DNA of 64,000 bases. Origin: Gemmatimonadota bacterium (GTDB lineage Bacteria > Gemmatimonadota > Gemmatimonadetes > Gemmatimonadales > Gemmatimonadaceae). Position numbers and translations under genes: made by a program. The stretch is taken from assembly GCA_003155795.1 (NCBI GenBank), contig PMEM01000013.1:13033-77032 (forward strand), in the 5' to 3' direction. Of this stretch, positions 22,914 through 32,560 are shown one piece after another (positions within the stretch are counted from its first letter, which is position 1; every line of letters begins with the position of its first letter). The notes below the pieces were generated by a model that was not told the DNA's origin, ran no database searches, and saw only the letters and a program-made list of their open reading frames with translations.

Positions 22914-25835
22914 CTACACGGTTCGTTTAATACGATTCCCAAGTTGCGATGCGATTTCGGACAGTAGCTCGTCACGGGAGTGATTCCCTTTTTGTAAAAC
23001 CGCAGTTACGTGCCCGTTCAATTTCTTGCGCTCGTCGCTCGTGAGTTCCTTGGCGGTCACGACGATCACTGGTACGGTGCTGGCGCGCGGCGCTGATCGA
23101 ATCTCGGACAGGAACTCGAAGCCGTCCATTTCCGGCATCATGAGGTCGAGCAGGATGATCGCTGGTTCTGCCTGATCCATCTGTTCGAGTGCTTCGCGCC
23201 CGTTTCGCGCAGTCCTCACAGTCCACCCTTCGCCTTCCAGGGTTCTACGCAACAGGTCGCTCGCAGCTGGATCGTCTTCCACAACCAGCACCGACCCGGC
23301 AGTCTCGCCGTGACGGTATTTCGCCAAAACTCTTCGTAACTGCTCACGATCGATCGGCTTCGTGAGATATTCCGACGCACCGAGCGAGAAGCCCATGCGC
23401 TTGTCATCGACGATCGTGAGCATGATCACCGGGATATCGCGCAGATCTGGATCCGCCTTGAGCGCAGCGAGCACAGCCCAGCCATCCATTCCGGGCATCA
23501 TCACATCGAGCGTTATCGCATCCGGCTTGTTCTCGCGCGCCATTTTGAGACCAGCCTCGCCGCTCGCGGCTTCATCGACACTGAGGTTCTCCCGCTGAAG
23601 AAACCTGCGCATGATCGTACGCACAGACGATTCATCGTCAATCACGAGTACTCTGGCCCCGCTTGCGGTTGCAGGCGCCTGAGGTGGCTTCACATCTGGT
23701 GCTGGTTCCTCACCGACCGTTGCGGGAAGACGAATTCTGAAGGTAGATCCGCGGCCGTGTTCGCTCTCCACGTCGATGCGCCCGCCCATCATCTCGCAGA
23801 AGCGACGCGTGATCGCAAGTCCGAGCCCGGTTCCACCAAACCGGCGAGTCGTCGACGCTTCTGCCTGGGAAAAAGCTTCGAATAGTTTGGATTGCTGCTC
23901 TGGCGTCATACCGATTCCCGTATCCGAAACGTCGAATACGTATTCGTCACCACCGCCTGTGCGCGACCGCTCGCGTCTGACTTCGAGCTTGACCACGCCG
24001 TGATCCGTAAACTTGGAGGCGTTCGACAGCAGGTTGAGCAGCGCCTGCCGCACCTTGATCATATCGGCGCGCATCGCTCCCAGGTTCGGATCGCATTTTA
24101 CCTCGAGCGTATTGCCATTCTGTGCGATGAGTGGTTCGACCGTCGTCACGACATCATCAATCGTCGAACGCAGATCGAATGTCTCGAGATACAACTCCAT
24201 CTTGCCAGCTTCGATCTTGGACAGATCAAGCACGTCGTTGATCAACGCGAGCAGATGCTTGCCCGACGATCTGATCTTCATCAGGTCGGCGACGTACTCC
24301 GTATCTCCATTCTCCTCGGCGTCTTCCTTCAACATCTCGCTGTAGCCGATGATCGCGTTTAGCGGAGTGCGCAGTTCGTGACTCATGTTCGCGAGAAATC
24401 TGCTCTTGGCCTGATTCGCCGACTCCGCTTCGCTCTTCGCGCTCAGGAGATCGGTGACATCGTGATACAGTGCCATGATGCCGACGTTTTTTCCTTCAAC
24501 CGCAACCGGAACGCCCGCAAGCTCAACGTCGATCAGCGAGCCATCCTTGCGACGACGTTTGCCGATCCCCCGCGCAGTGTGGCTCCCTGCCTGGCTTGTG
24601 TACGCGAGCGCCTCTGCCTTGGTCTCCTCGGTGTTGATCAGTTCATCGAGGTTTCGTCCGACGCCTTCTTCCTGCGAGTAGCCGAACAGTTTTTCGAATG
24701 CGGGATTAATCGACGTTATCTGACCGTTCGTCTCGAGCGTAACGATTGCGACAGGACTGTTGACAACGACGGTCTCGAAATATTCCTTCTGCCGCTGCGC
24801 CTCGGTGTACAGGCGTGCATTCTCGATTGCGATTGCCGCTTGCGGTGCAAAGAGGTTCAACAATCGAAGATCCGCCGCACCGAACTGTCGCTCCGGATCG
24901 GAGTGAACACTCGCGATCGCACCAACGAGCCGTTTGCCAATCAACAGCGGCGCAGCCATCACAGCGCGCACGGTGCTGCGCACGTCCGAGTAACTGCGCG
25001 AGCGACCGGACCATTCATCGTATTCCGGGATGATCAGCGGCTCATGTGTTACGGCGACGGTTCCCATTGCACCTTCGCCAAGTCCGAGTCGCACACCGGT
25101 GGAATCCTTCCCGATGTGGTGGCTCGCGACTATCACAAGCTCCTGCGCCTGTTCGTCAAAGATTGCAAGCTCGCCGCCTGTGACACGCAGTAGAGTTACA
25201 GCGCGCTCGAGCACTGCCTGCAGCAGTTTGGATAGTTCGCGTTCCGACGACAGGTCGGCCATTGTGTCGAGCAATGCCTTCTGCTCATCGGCTCGGCGGC
25301 GTTCGCTCAGCAGCAGCCGCGCGCGACCGATCGCGAGACTTGCGAAATCTGCGACAGCTGTGAGGACCTTGAAATCCGAAGGCGTGAAGGCATTCGGTTC
25401 GGTACTCTCGACGACGAGCACACCAATCACTTCGCCGTCGATGTGAAGCGGGATGTCGACTTCCGAGCCACTGTTCAGGCTTGCCAGATAGTTCGTTTCG
25501 CGAGTCACCATCGGCGTGTAATGAAGTTTTGCATCCTTCACTGCCCGTTCACTCAACCCCTGCCCAGGATGAACGCGCCAGTTCTTCGGCACATCGGGCC
25601 ATCCCATGCTCGCGCGCAGAACGCGATCGCCGGTTTCGTCGAGCAGGAAGGCACCGAGGAAGTCATAGCCGAGCGCCTCGTCGTGCAATCCATCAACAAG
25701 CCGCTGGCACACCTGTGCCTCATCGGTCGCCGCCACCACATCCACAGCCAGCCGCAGCAGCGCAGCCTGCCGGTGCGCAACAGTCCCACGGCGCGGCGTT
25801 CTCGCCACGCGAGGTTTGGGAGGCCCCTTAGCCAC
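22914..25835 (-). CDS. GAF-GAF-PAS hybrid histidine kinase with two receivers
   Basis: This 973-residue cytoplasmic kinase has two GAF domains (about 25-175 and 190-350) and a PAS domain (about 352-470). The HisKA site is [19 protein letters not shown] (about 490). The HATPase domain has DTGIGM and [13 protein letters not shown] (about 590-705). Two receiver domains end the protein (about 725-840 with [11 protein letters not shown] and about 850-965 with [11 protein letters not shown]). No membrane span is seen, so the signal is intracellular, perhaps a small ligand bound by the GAF domains. It is the first gene of the three-gene phosphorelay operon. Confidence 0.9.
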   Translation of the reverse strand: MAKGPPKPRVARTPRRGTVAHRQAALLRLAVDVVAATDEAQVCQRLVDGLHDEALGYDFLGAFLLDETGDRVLRASMGWPDVPKNWRVHPGQGLSERAVKDAKLHYTPMVTRETNYLASLNSGSEVDIPLHIDGEVIGVLVVESTEPNAFTPSDFKVLTAVADFASLAIGRARLLLSERRRADEQKALLDTMADLSSERELSKLLQAVLERAVTLLRVTGGELAIFDEQAQELVIVASHHIGKDSTGVRLGLGEGAMGTVAVTHEPLIIPEYDEWSGRSRSYSDVRSTVRAVMAAPLLIGKRLVGAIASVHSDPERQFGAADLRLLNLFAPQAAIAIENARLYTEAQRQKEYFETVVVNSPVAIVTLETNGQITSINPAFEKLFGYSQEEGVGRNLDELINTEETKAEALAYTSQAGSHTARGIGKRRRKDGSLIDVELAGVPVAVEGKNVGIMALYHDVTDLLSAKSEAESANQAKSRFLANMSHELRTPLNAIIGYSEMLKEDAEENGDTEYVADLMKIRSSGKHLLALINDVLDLSKIEAGKMELYLETFDLRSTIDDVVTTVEPLIAQNGNTLEVKCDPNLGAMRADMIKVRQALLNLLSNASKFTDHGVVKLEVRRERSRTGGGDEYVFDVSDTGIGMTPEQQSKLFEAFSQAEASTTRRFGGTGLGLAITRRFCEMMGGRIDVESEHGRGSTFRIRLPATVGEEPAPDVKPPQAPATASGARVLVIDDESSVRTIMRRFLQRENLSVDEAASGEAGLKMARENKPDAITLDVMMPGMDGWAVLAALKADPDLRDIPVIMLTIVDDKRMGFSLGASEYLTKPIDREQLRRVLAKYRHGETAGSVLVVEDDPAASDLLRRTLEGEGWTVRTARNGREALEQMDQAEPAIILLDLMMPEMDGFEFLSEIRSAPRASTVPVIVVTAKELTSDERKKLNGHVTAVLQKGNHSRDELLSEIASQLGNRIKRTV

Positions 25836-25936
25836 GTCGAGAGGTCCTGTTTCGGGGGTTTGGGATATTCGGTCGGCTCAAGTATGCAGCGCGCACATGT
25901 GGCCCGCTACGACTGGAGGGGGGAACAAGGGAAGCG

Positions 25937-26038
25937 TCACCCCGCCGAAGGTCGGGGTCCATCCATCGTCGCGCCCGTCCGTCAGATCGGTCGCACCATC
26001 GTAGCCTCGTCTATGGATCCCGACCTGCGGCGGGATGA
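25937..26038. mobile_element. 102-bp MITE-like element, copy 1
   Basis: Terminal inverted repeats of 25 bp (25937-25961 and 26014-26038) surround a 52-bp core. They differ from the perfect pair of copy 2 at a few positions. The core matches that of 36081-36182 at about 40 of 52 positions, and both copies are exactly 102 bp. There is no coding capacity, so movement would depend on an enzyme supplied elsewhere. The right end is also the first unit of the tandem array that follows. Confidence 0.7.
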
Positions 26039-26216
26039 CTACTGGATCCCGACCTGCGGCGGGATGACTGCTGGATCCCGCCCTGCGGCGGGATGACTAC
26101 TGGATCCCGACCTGCGGCGGGATGACTACTGGATCCCGACCTGCGGCGGGATGACTGCTGGATCCCGACCTGCGGCGGGATGACTGCTGGATCCCGACCT
26201 GCGGCGGGATAACAGT
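26014..26216. repeat. Tandem array, seven 29-bp hairpin units
   Basis: Seven consecutive 29-bp units beginning TGGATCCCGACCTGCGGCGG fill 26014-26216 with only a few substitutions. Each unit contains the terminal repeat of the 102-bp element. The array ends immediately at the stop codon of the minus-strand gene at 26217. It occupies most of the 381-bp space upstream of the hybrid kinase; the remaining 25836-25936 shows nothing clear. There are no unique spacers, so it is not CRISPR. Confidence 0.9.
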
Positions 26217-26594
26217 TTACACAGTAGTCGCCAGCGAACGCTTGATCCCACCCGCGAGCCTCTCGCCGATGCCCATCGCAATCAGCCCTACCAGAAGATG
26301 CAGTACTTGAATTACCCAATGCGCCGACCCCGGCATCAGCGATTTCTGCATCATGCCGAGTGCAAGAACGATAATTCCCCAGATGAATCCCGTCGCAACA
26401 AGGCCGGCCGACTGATGTGTGACGGCCGCTATTCCGGATAGCACCCAGAGCGCAAGCACGAACAACACGCCGATCAGCATGTGCGTATTCACAAGCTCGA
26501 GCGCGCGTCCACCCCAGAAAAGTCCACCAAGCACAATCAATACGAGGCCGAACAAACGCACGACCATCTGTGCTATCGTGGTAGTTGTTCTCAT
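26217..26594 (-). CDS. Small four-span membrane protein, unknown function
   Basis: This 125-residue hydrophobic protein has four predicted spans: IAQMVVRLFGLVLIVLGGLF, MLIGVLFVLALWVLSGIAAV, LVATGFIWGIIVLALGMM and VIQVLHLLVGLIAMGIG. It has a short basic tail. I cannot assign a family function. The 296-bp region to 26890 upstream holds no other supported gene. The stop codon directly follows the 29-bp repeat array, which may influence its mRNA end. Confidence 0.7.
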   Translation of the reverse strand: MRTTTTIAQMVVRLFGLVLIVLGGLFWGGRALELVNTHMLIGVLFVLALWVLSGIAAVTHQSAGLVATGFIWGIIVLALGMMQKSLMPGSAHWVIQVLHLLVGLIAMGIGERLAGGIKRSLATTV

Positions 26595-26890
26595 TTACTC
26601 AATCTCCTTACAGGTCGGATCGGATTTGATTCTCGACTAAACTACGCCCGGTTGCGTGAACTGACCCAGGAATTAAAGCGGATCCAGATTTTGCCGCTTG
26701 AACTCGCTTCGCCCGGGCAATGCTGACTGGCCCAGATATGGTCGTCCAGCAGTCGATCCGCAAGCGGCCAGGGCCGGGTAGTCTCACGGACAGGTCCGTT
26801 GCGGCTGCTTCCATAGGTGGCACGTGAGCCCAATTAGTCGGCTCGACACTGTCGCTTTTTGCCTCGCTTCCCCGCAAATTCCTCAGCCTG

Positions 26891-27385
26891 ATGCCAATCC
26901 ATTCCGACGCGTTCTTCTATATATCCGCGGTTCTCCTGGGCGTGGTCGCCGGAATGCGCAGCATGATGGCGCCCGCCATCCTGGCACTCACTCTCGCCCG
27001 AAGACCCGAGCTCGCTCCTGCGTCCGCACCAGCCAGTTGGCTGGCGATGCGTCCGGTTGCAATCGTACTCGGGCTCATGGCACTCGGCGAACTAGTCGCC
27101 GATAAACTCCCGCGTACTCCCAATCGCACGGCACTCGGCCCGTTCCTCGCACGCATGATCACCGGCGGTTTCACCGGTGCTGCATTCATGCAGGTTGGAC
27201 AACGCAATGTGTGGATCGGTGTTGCATGCGGCGTGATCGGCGCGATACTCGGAACGTTCGGCGGGTTTCACGCACGTAGAAACGCTGATCGAATTACCGG
27301 CATGAGAGATCCGTACATCGGTGCGCTCGAAGATGTAATTGCGATAGCGATCGCCGGCACCGTGATGGCGATGCTGGTGCCGTAA
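26891..27385 (+). CDS. DUF4126 family membrane protein
   Basis: This 164-residue membrane protein fits DUF4126. It has the first span FYISAVLLGVVAGMRSMMAP, a central ALGELVADKLPRTPNRT (about residues 60-77), the glycine-rich GGFTGAAFMQ and GVACGVIGAILGTFGGFHAR, and a last ALEDVIAIAIAGTVMAMLV. The family is uncharacterised. It is convergent with the ATP-grasp gene, with only 4 bp between the stops. Confidence 0.75.
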   Translation: MPIHSDAFFYISAVLLGVVAGMRSMMAPAILALTLARRPELAPASAPASWLAMRPVAIVLGLMALGELVADKLPRTPNRTALGPFLARMITGGFTGAAFMQVGQRNVWIGVACGVIGAILGTFGGFHARRNADRITGMRDPYIGALEDVIAIAIAGTVMAMLVP

Positions 27386-27389
27386 CTCG

Positions 27390-28259
27390 TTACGACTTGT
27401 TGTTCACTCGGTCGAGTATCGCACTGGCGAACCGCACCGCTCCAGTAGCGGTGTATGCAAAGAAGAATGACGGCTCCAGCATCTCCAGTTCGAGCAGTAC
27501 GAAACCAGAAGCCGTTTCAACCCCGTCAACTCTCGCGTACATCCAAGGCGTCGGTGCTACATCCAGTGCACCCCTCGCAGCAGCCAGCACGGCGTCCGAC
27601 GGTTGATCCGCGATCGAAGATCCACCGTAGTTCGCCTGGACGCGAAAATCGCCAGCATTTGGCGTCTTGCGCACCGCGTGACTGAACTCGCCATCGACAA
27701 ACATCATCGACCACTCTCCGCGTGTCTGAATCTCGGCGATGAATGGCTGAACCATCATGTCGCCAATCTTCAGAGAGCCCGCCAACTGTGCGTCGAACTG
27801 CGATGCATTTGCGATCGATACTCGCCACGTACGAGATGCATTCGCCGAAATAACAGGCTTGACGATTGCCTCGGACCAACTGCGCTCGGCGAGCAAACCG
27901 CGAAGATCCGGTGTGTCACCTTTTGACAGCCAGATGGTCGGCACGACTGCCACGCCAGCTTTCTTGAGGTCCTGGAGGTATGTCTTGTTCATGCTCCAGC
28001 GGAGCACGGGAGGCGGGTTCCAGAGGGGAGCCTTGAGTGCGTCGAGCGAGTCGATCCACTCGCGAAATTCTGCGGCCCGCTCGTAGTAATCCCACGTGGA
28101 CCGGAGGACAATCACGTCGAAGCTGCCCCAGTCGATCGACCGGTCGGTCCAGATCGAGGCGCTGACTGTTGCTCCCCGCCGTTCCAGGACAGTGACGGCG
28201 AGCCGATCATCAGGAGTGAGATCGGCGTGAGCGGCTGATGTGACGAATGAGATGCGCAA
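27390..28259 (-). CDS. RimK-like ATP-grasp protein
   Basis: This 289-residue ATP-grasp protein resembles the RimK/DcsG-like group. FDVIVLRSTWDYYERAAEF and APLWNPPPVLRWSMNKTYLQ (about residues 46-95) belong to the N-terminal region. Nucleotide-binding and grasp segments follow: AIVKPVISANASRTWRV (about 132), MVQPFIAEIQTRGEWSMMFV (about 165) and a last LELEMLEPSFFF metal-binding strand (about 255). Such enzymes join a carboxylate to an amine using ATP, but the substrate cannot be read from the sequence. It is divergent from the penicillin acylase gene. Confidence 0.75.
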   Translation of the reverse strand: MRISFVTSAAHADLTPDDRLAVTVLERRGATVSASIWTDRSIDWGSFDVIVLRSTWDYYERAAEFREWIDSLDALKAPLWNPPPVLRWSMNKTYLQDLKKAGVAVVPTIWLSKGDTPDLRGLLAERSWSEAIVKPVISANASRTWRVSIANASQFDAQLAGSLKIGDMMVQPFIAEIQTRGEWSMMFVDGEFSHAVRKTPNAGDFRVQANYGGSSIADQPSDAVLAAARGALDVAPTPWMYARVDGVETASGFVLLELEMLEPSFFFAYTATGAVRFASAILDRVNNKS

Positions 28260-28361
28260 GAGACAATGATTTCAGCGTACGGGTCCAGAAACAAGTGCGA
28301 GAGTCCGGCGGATTGTTCATATTTCGCGAGCACACCAACTCCATGTCGGAGCACCAAAACG

Positions 28362-30539
28362 ATGAAAATGCTCTCCCTCATCCTCGCCGCCGCCGCCACG
28401 GTCGCCGGCTCTCTTGCCCCCCAAGCTGCTTCGGCGCAGGATGCAGCCCGATGGAAGCAGGAGGCCGCTAGCGTTACGATAACTCGCGATGACTGGGGTA
28501 TTGCCCACGTCCGTGGCAAGACCGACGCCGACGCTGTCTTCGGGATGATCTACGCGCAATGCGAGGATGACTTCAACCGCGTCGAGACCAATTATCTCAA
28601 CTCGCTCGGCAGACTCGCGGAGGCAGAGGGCGAGTCGGCGATATATCAGGACCTCCGGCAGAAACTGTTCATCGATCCCGACACGCTGAAGAAGGAGTAC
28701 GCAGCAAGTCCGGCATGGCTGAAGAAATTGATGAACGCCTGGGCCGATGGACTCAACTATTACATGTCCACGCACCCCGATGCCAAGCCACGCGCGATCA
28801 CGCATTACGAACCGTGGATGGCACTCAGCTTCAGCGAAGGAAGCATCGGCGGCGATATCGAGCGCGTGAACCTGAGACAGTTGCAGGCGTTCTATGGTGG
28901 TGGACCAGCAACCGCAGAGCCGATGTCAGGCGCACTGCCCCCACCGGAACCCGGTGGCTCAAACGGAATCGCAGTCGCGCCATCCAATACGGTCGATCAT
29001 CACGCACTGCTGTTGATCAATCCGCACACGTCGTTCTTCTTCCGCTCTGAATTGCAGATGACGAGCGATGAGGGGCTCAATGCTTACGGAGCTGTGACAT
29101 GGGGTCAGTTCTTCGTGTATCAGGGATTCAATACACGTGTCGGTTGGATGCACACATCGAGCGCGGTCAACGCAGTGTCCGAATTCCTCGAAACCGTACA
29201 GAAGAAGGGTGATCGCTTCTACTACAAGTACGGCAGCGAAGAGCGCCCGATTGTCACCAGAACCATTACTGTCCCGTACAAGACAGCAACCGGAATGGCC
29301 AACAAGACATTCACCGCGTATTTCACAACGCACGGCCCTGTAATCCGAAAGGCCGACGGACGGTGGGTGACGATCGCGCTCATGAACCGTCCGCGGATAG
29401 CACTGACACAGTCGTACATGCGCACCAAGGCGCTGAATTACAAGGAATATGAGAAGACGATGGAGCTGCATGGCAACTCCTCGAATAACACGATCTACGC
29501 AGATGCTGATGGTAATATTGCGTACTGGCATGCCAACTACATTCCGCGACGCGATACGTCTTTCGACTGGACTCACCCGGTCGATGGAAGCAATCCGAAA
29601 ACCGCATGGGGTCCGATACTGTCGGTCGCAGAGACTCCACACCTCTTGAATCCAAAGAATGGCTGGTTGTACAACAGCAACAACTGGCCATGGTCTGCCG
29701 CAGGTGCATACAGCCCGAAGCAGAAAGACTTCCCGAGTTATGTGGACGTCGGCGAGGAATCCGCGCGCGGCCTGCACGCGATTCGCGTCCTTACAGACAA
29801 GAAGGATTTCACCATTCAGTCGCTCCGCGCCGCGGCGTACGACAGCTATCTACCGGCTTTCGCGATCATGGTCCCACCGCTTGTCAAAGCGTGGGATGAC
29901 GCGGCATCGTCCAATCCCCTCAAGGCAAAGCTCGCCGACCAGATCGCGATGCTGCGCAAGTGGGATTACCGCTGGGATGTCAATTCGATCCCCACTTCAC
30001 TCGCAGTATTCTGGGGCAGCGAGCTCGGACGCCTTGTAGGTCGTCATGCAACCGCAGGAATGTCGCCGGAGAAGTACGCAGCCAATAAGGGGACACCCGA
30101 TCAACAACTGGAGGCACTCGCTGCCGCCTCCGACAAGCTCACGTCAGACTTCGGCACATGGAAGACCCCGTGGGGAAACATCAATCGCTACCAGCGCAAC
30201 AACGGTGACATCGTACAGAAGTTCGACGACGCCAAGCCCAGTATTCCCGTCGGATTCACGTCATCGCTATGGGGCTCCCTTGCATCATTCGGAGCGCATG
30301 CGTACCCGGGAACGAAGAAGTGGTACGGAACCAGTGGAAATAGCTTTGTTGCGGTGGTGCAGTTCGGCGATAGCGTTCGCGCAATCGCAATCACCGCTGG
30401 CGGCGAAAGCGGACATCCGGATTCACCGCACTTCAACGATGAGGCTGAGCGGTACAGCACGGGTAATCTGAGAACCGTGTACTACTATCCGTCGCAGCTG
30501 AAAGGTCACACCGAGCGGGTATATCATCCCGGGAACTGA
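28362..30539 (+). CDS. Penicillin acylase family (Ntn hydrolase), exported
   Basis: This 725-residue precursor starts with a signal peptide at the ATG at 28362 (MLSLILAAAATVAGSLAPQA, then ASAQ). The alpha-subunit begins with VTITRDDWGIAHVRGKTDAD and the spacer leads to PGGSNGIAVAPSNT, where the Ser after GG is the expected autocatalytic N-terminal nucleophile. Later AWGPILSVAETP and NNWPWSAAG fit the beta-subunit. The family hydrolyses amides such as acyl-homoserine lactones, cephalosporins or acyl-peptides. The stop is two bases before the M1 peptidase ATG, so the pair is coupled. Confidence 0.87.
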   Translation: MKMLSLILAAAATVAGSLAPQAASAQDAARWKQEAASVTITRDDWGIAHVRGKTDADAVFGMIYAQCEDDFNRVETNYLNSLGRLAEAEGESAIYQDLRQKLFIDPDTLKKEYAASPAWLKKLMNAWADGLNYYMSTHPDAKPRAITHYEPWMALSFSEGSIGGDIERVNLRQLQAFYGGGPATAEPMSGALPPPEPGGSNGIAVAPSNTVDHHALLLINPHTSFFFRSELQMTSDEGLNAYGAVTWGQFFVYQGFNTRVGWMHTSSAVNAVSEFLETVQKKGDRFYYKYGSEERPIVTRTITVPYKTATGMANKTFTAYFTTHGPVIRKADGRWVTIALMNRPRIALTQSYMRTKALNYKEYEKTMELHGNSSNNTIYADADGNIAYWHANYIPRRDTSFDWTHPVDGSNPKTAWGPILSVAETPHLLNPKNGWLYNSNNWPWSAAGAYSPKQKDFPSYVDVGEESARGLHAIRVLTDKKDFTIQSLRAAAYDSYLPAFAIMVPPLVKAWDDAASSNPLKAKLADQIAMLRKWDYRWDVNSIPTSLAVFWGSELGRLVGRHATAGMSPEKYAANKGTPDQQLEALAAASDKLTSDFGTWKTPWGNINRYQRNNGDIVQKFDDAKPSIPVGFTSSLWGSLASFGAHAYPGTKKWYGTSGNSFVAVVQFGDSVRAIAITAGGESGHPDSPHFNDEAERYSTGNLRTVYYYPSQLKGHTERVYHPGN

Positions 30540-30541
30540 TC

Positions 30542-32506
30542 ATGCACAGATCGCTTCGCTCTGCCTTGCCGTTCCTGCTTTCGATTTGCGCCGGTGCAAC
30601 GCTGCACGCTCAGTCGCGTCCTGCGCCCACCGTCACGAGCGACGGTATACTCCAGAGTAAGCGACCAATCTCTGGTGCCGTGTACGAATCTGCACCATTC
30701 ACAATCGCCGTTGGCAAGGGAACTCGTACGCGCACCGGCGCGCCCGGTGTGCGCAACTGGGTGCAGCACGCGCTCTATACGATCGACGCCTCGCTCGATA
30801 ACGCAACGCACACCATCTGGGGAAAGGAACACGTCGTCTATCTGAACAACTCCCCGGATACGCTGTCGTACCTGCTCATCCATCTTCGGCAGAACGTCTT
30901 CAAGCCCGACGCGCAACGAAGCGACGTCGCACCAAATAGTAGCGGAATGCGACTAACTCGGGTGAATGGTGGAAGTATCGGTGAATGGGCGGTAAGCGGC
31001 ACCATAATGCGCGCGAATCTTCGTGATGCATTGTTGCCGCATGACAGCGTCGCGTTTGACATCGACTGGTCGTACATACCGGCACTCACGCCGTCGGATG
31101 GGAGAGAGGGGCGCGACGAGGATCTCTACTTCATGGGCTACTGGTATCCACAGGTCGCAGTTTACGACGATGTCGACGGCTGGGTCGCCGATCAGTACGT
31201 GCTGGCCGCCGAGTTTTATATGGATCCCGCCGATTATGACGTGCATGTTACCGTGCCGCGCGACTGGGTAGTTGGTGCGACGGGCACACTGCTGAACGCG
31301 GACTCGATTTTGAGCCCATCGGCGCGTGCGAAGCTGGCGCAGGCGCGGCGCACGGGATCAGTCGAGACAATAAGCAAGCCGGATGATGGGGCAGCCGCAT
31401 TCGCAACGCAATCGCCGACGGTCACCTGGCACTTCACCGCACCGAACGTCCGTGATTTCGCGTGGGGTACCAGCAATCGATATGTCTGGGACGCAACGCG
31501 CGCGTTGGTATCGGATTCCAGCCAGCGTCCGGATACAGTGGACATCTACAGTTTCTACCGACTGACACCTGCTGCCGCTGCCTGGTCTGTTGGTGGTGCA
31601 CGTTACACACGCGACGCAATCGAACAGTTGTCAAAGTATCTCTGGAAATACCCGTGGCCGTCGATGACATCCATGGAAGGGATTCTCACCAGCGGCGGCA
31701 TGGAATACCCGCGCATCACCGTGATGCAGCCATGGGCCGATACGCTATCGCTTGCGGGCGATCTCATGCACGAGACCGGTCACATGTGGTTTCCGATGCA
31801 GGTCGGCTCCAATGAGACTCGTTACACCTGGATGGATGAAGGCTTTACCCAGTTCGACGAAGCACAGGGAATGCGTGCGCTCTACGGCGAACCCCGAAAG
31901 GGCGGTCGTATCGCCGATTCAGAACAGGGTCAACGTCTGCTCTATACGCGCGTCGCCGCATCCGGCAACGATCAGGTATTGATGCGACGCGGAGATCTGT
32001 TCCCGCCGGACTTCTACAACATCATCTTCTACGACAAGACTGCGCAGGTCCTGAGCGCGCTCCGTGGGATACTCGGCGATTCCACTTTTCACCGCGCGTT
32101 TCGCGAATACGGAACGCATTGGATCAACCGGCATCCATACCCGAACGATTTCTTCAACGCGATGGATATCGCATCCGGGCGCGACCTGACCTGGTTCTGG
32201 AATACCTGGTTCTACAACGCGTGGCCGCTGGATCAGGCCATTGGCAGTGTAGTGCCGCATGGAAAAACGACAACGATAACAATCGAGGACCACGGACTCG
32301 CGCCGATGCCCGTGAAACTCGCGGTAACACGCTCCAACGGAACGGTCCAGCGCATCGACATCCCAGTCGGCGTCTGGCTAACGGGCGCGCGTAGGTACAC
32401 AACAAATGTTGCGTCCGCACCCACGATCGTGCGGGTCGAGATCGATCCGGATGGACTGTTCCCGGATATAAATCGAGAGAATCAGGTTTGGGTTAAACCG
32501 CAGTAG
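30542..32506 (+). CDS. M1-family zinc aminopeptidase, exported
   Basis: This 654-residue protein has a signal peptide (SALPFLLSICAGATLHAQ). The zinc site is LMHETGHMWFP (HExxH, about residues 410-420) and the third ligand lies in TWMDEGFTQFDEAQG (about 430-445). Beta-sandwich regions flank the catalytic domain. M1 enzymes remove N-terminal residues from peptides. It follows the penicillin acylase with a 2-bp gap, suggesting joint degradation of external amides or peptides. A hairpin at 32507-32526 begins right after the stop codon. Confidence 0.88.
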   Translation: MHRSLRSALPFLLSICAGATLHAQSRPAPTVTSDGILQSKRPISGAVYESAPFTIAVGKGTRTRTGAPGVRNWVQHALYTIDASLDNATHTIWGKEHVVYLNNSPDTLSYLLIHLRQNVFKPDAQRSDVAPNSSGMRLTRVNGGSIGEWAVSGTIMRANLRDALLPHDSVAFDIDWSYIPALTPSDGREGRDEDLYFMGYWYPQVAVYDDVDGWVADQYVLAAEFYMDPADYDVHVTVPRDWVVGATGTLLNADSILSPSARAKLAQARRTGSVETISKPDDGAAAFATQSPTVTWHFTAPNVRDFAWGTSNRYVWDATRALVSDSSQRPDTVDIYSFYRLTPAAAAWSVGGARYTRDAIEQLSKYLWKYPWPSMTSMEGILTSGGMEYPRITVMQPWADTLSLAGDLMHETGHMWFPMQVGSNETRYTWMDEGFTQFDEAQGMRALYGEPRKGGRIADSEQGQRLLYTRVAASGNDQVLMRRGDLFPPDFYNIIFYDKTAQVLSALRGILGDSTFHRAFREYGTHWINRHPYPNDFFNAMDIASGRDLTWFWNTWFYNAWPLDQAIGSVVPHGKTTTITIEDHGLAPMPVKLAVTRSNGTVQRIDIPVGVWLTGARRYTTNVASAPTIVRVEIDPDGLFPDINRENQVWVKPQ

Positions 32507-32526
32507 GGCGCGGATTCATCCGCGCC
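32507..32526. terminator. Hairpin between convergent peptidase genes
   Basis: GGCGCGGAT (32507-32515) and ATCCGCGCC (32518-32526) form a perfect 9-bp stem just after the M1 peptidase TAG. No T-run follows, so termination may be Rho-dependent or weak; it could also be an RNA 3'-end stabiliser. Confidence 0.55.
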
Positions 32527-32560
32527 GTCATCCCGTCGAAGAAGTTGTCATCGAATCGCC

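Noticed and set aside
26014-26216. Regular repeats at 29-bp period looked like a CRISPR array
   Set aside because: The units are contiguous copies without unique spacers and no cas genes are near.
28959-29777. 272-codon open frame antisense to the penicillin acylase
   Set aside because: It is fully within a well-supported gene and has no domain signature.
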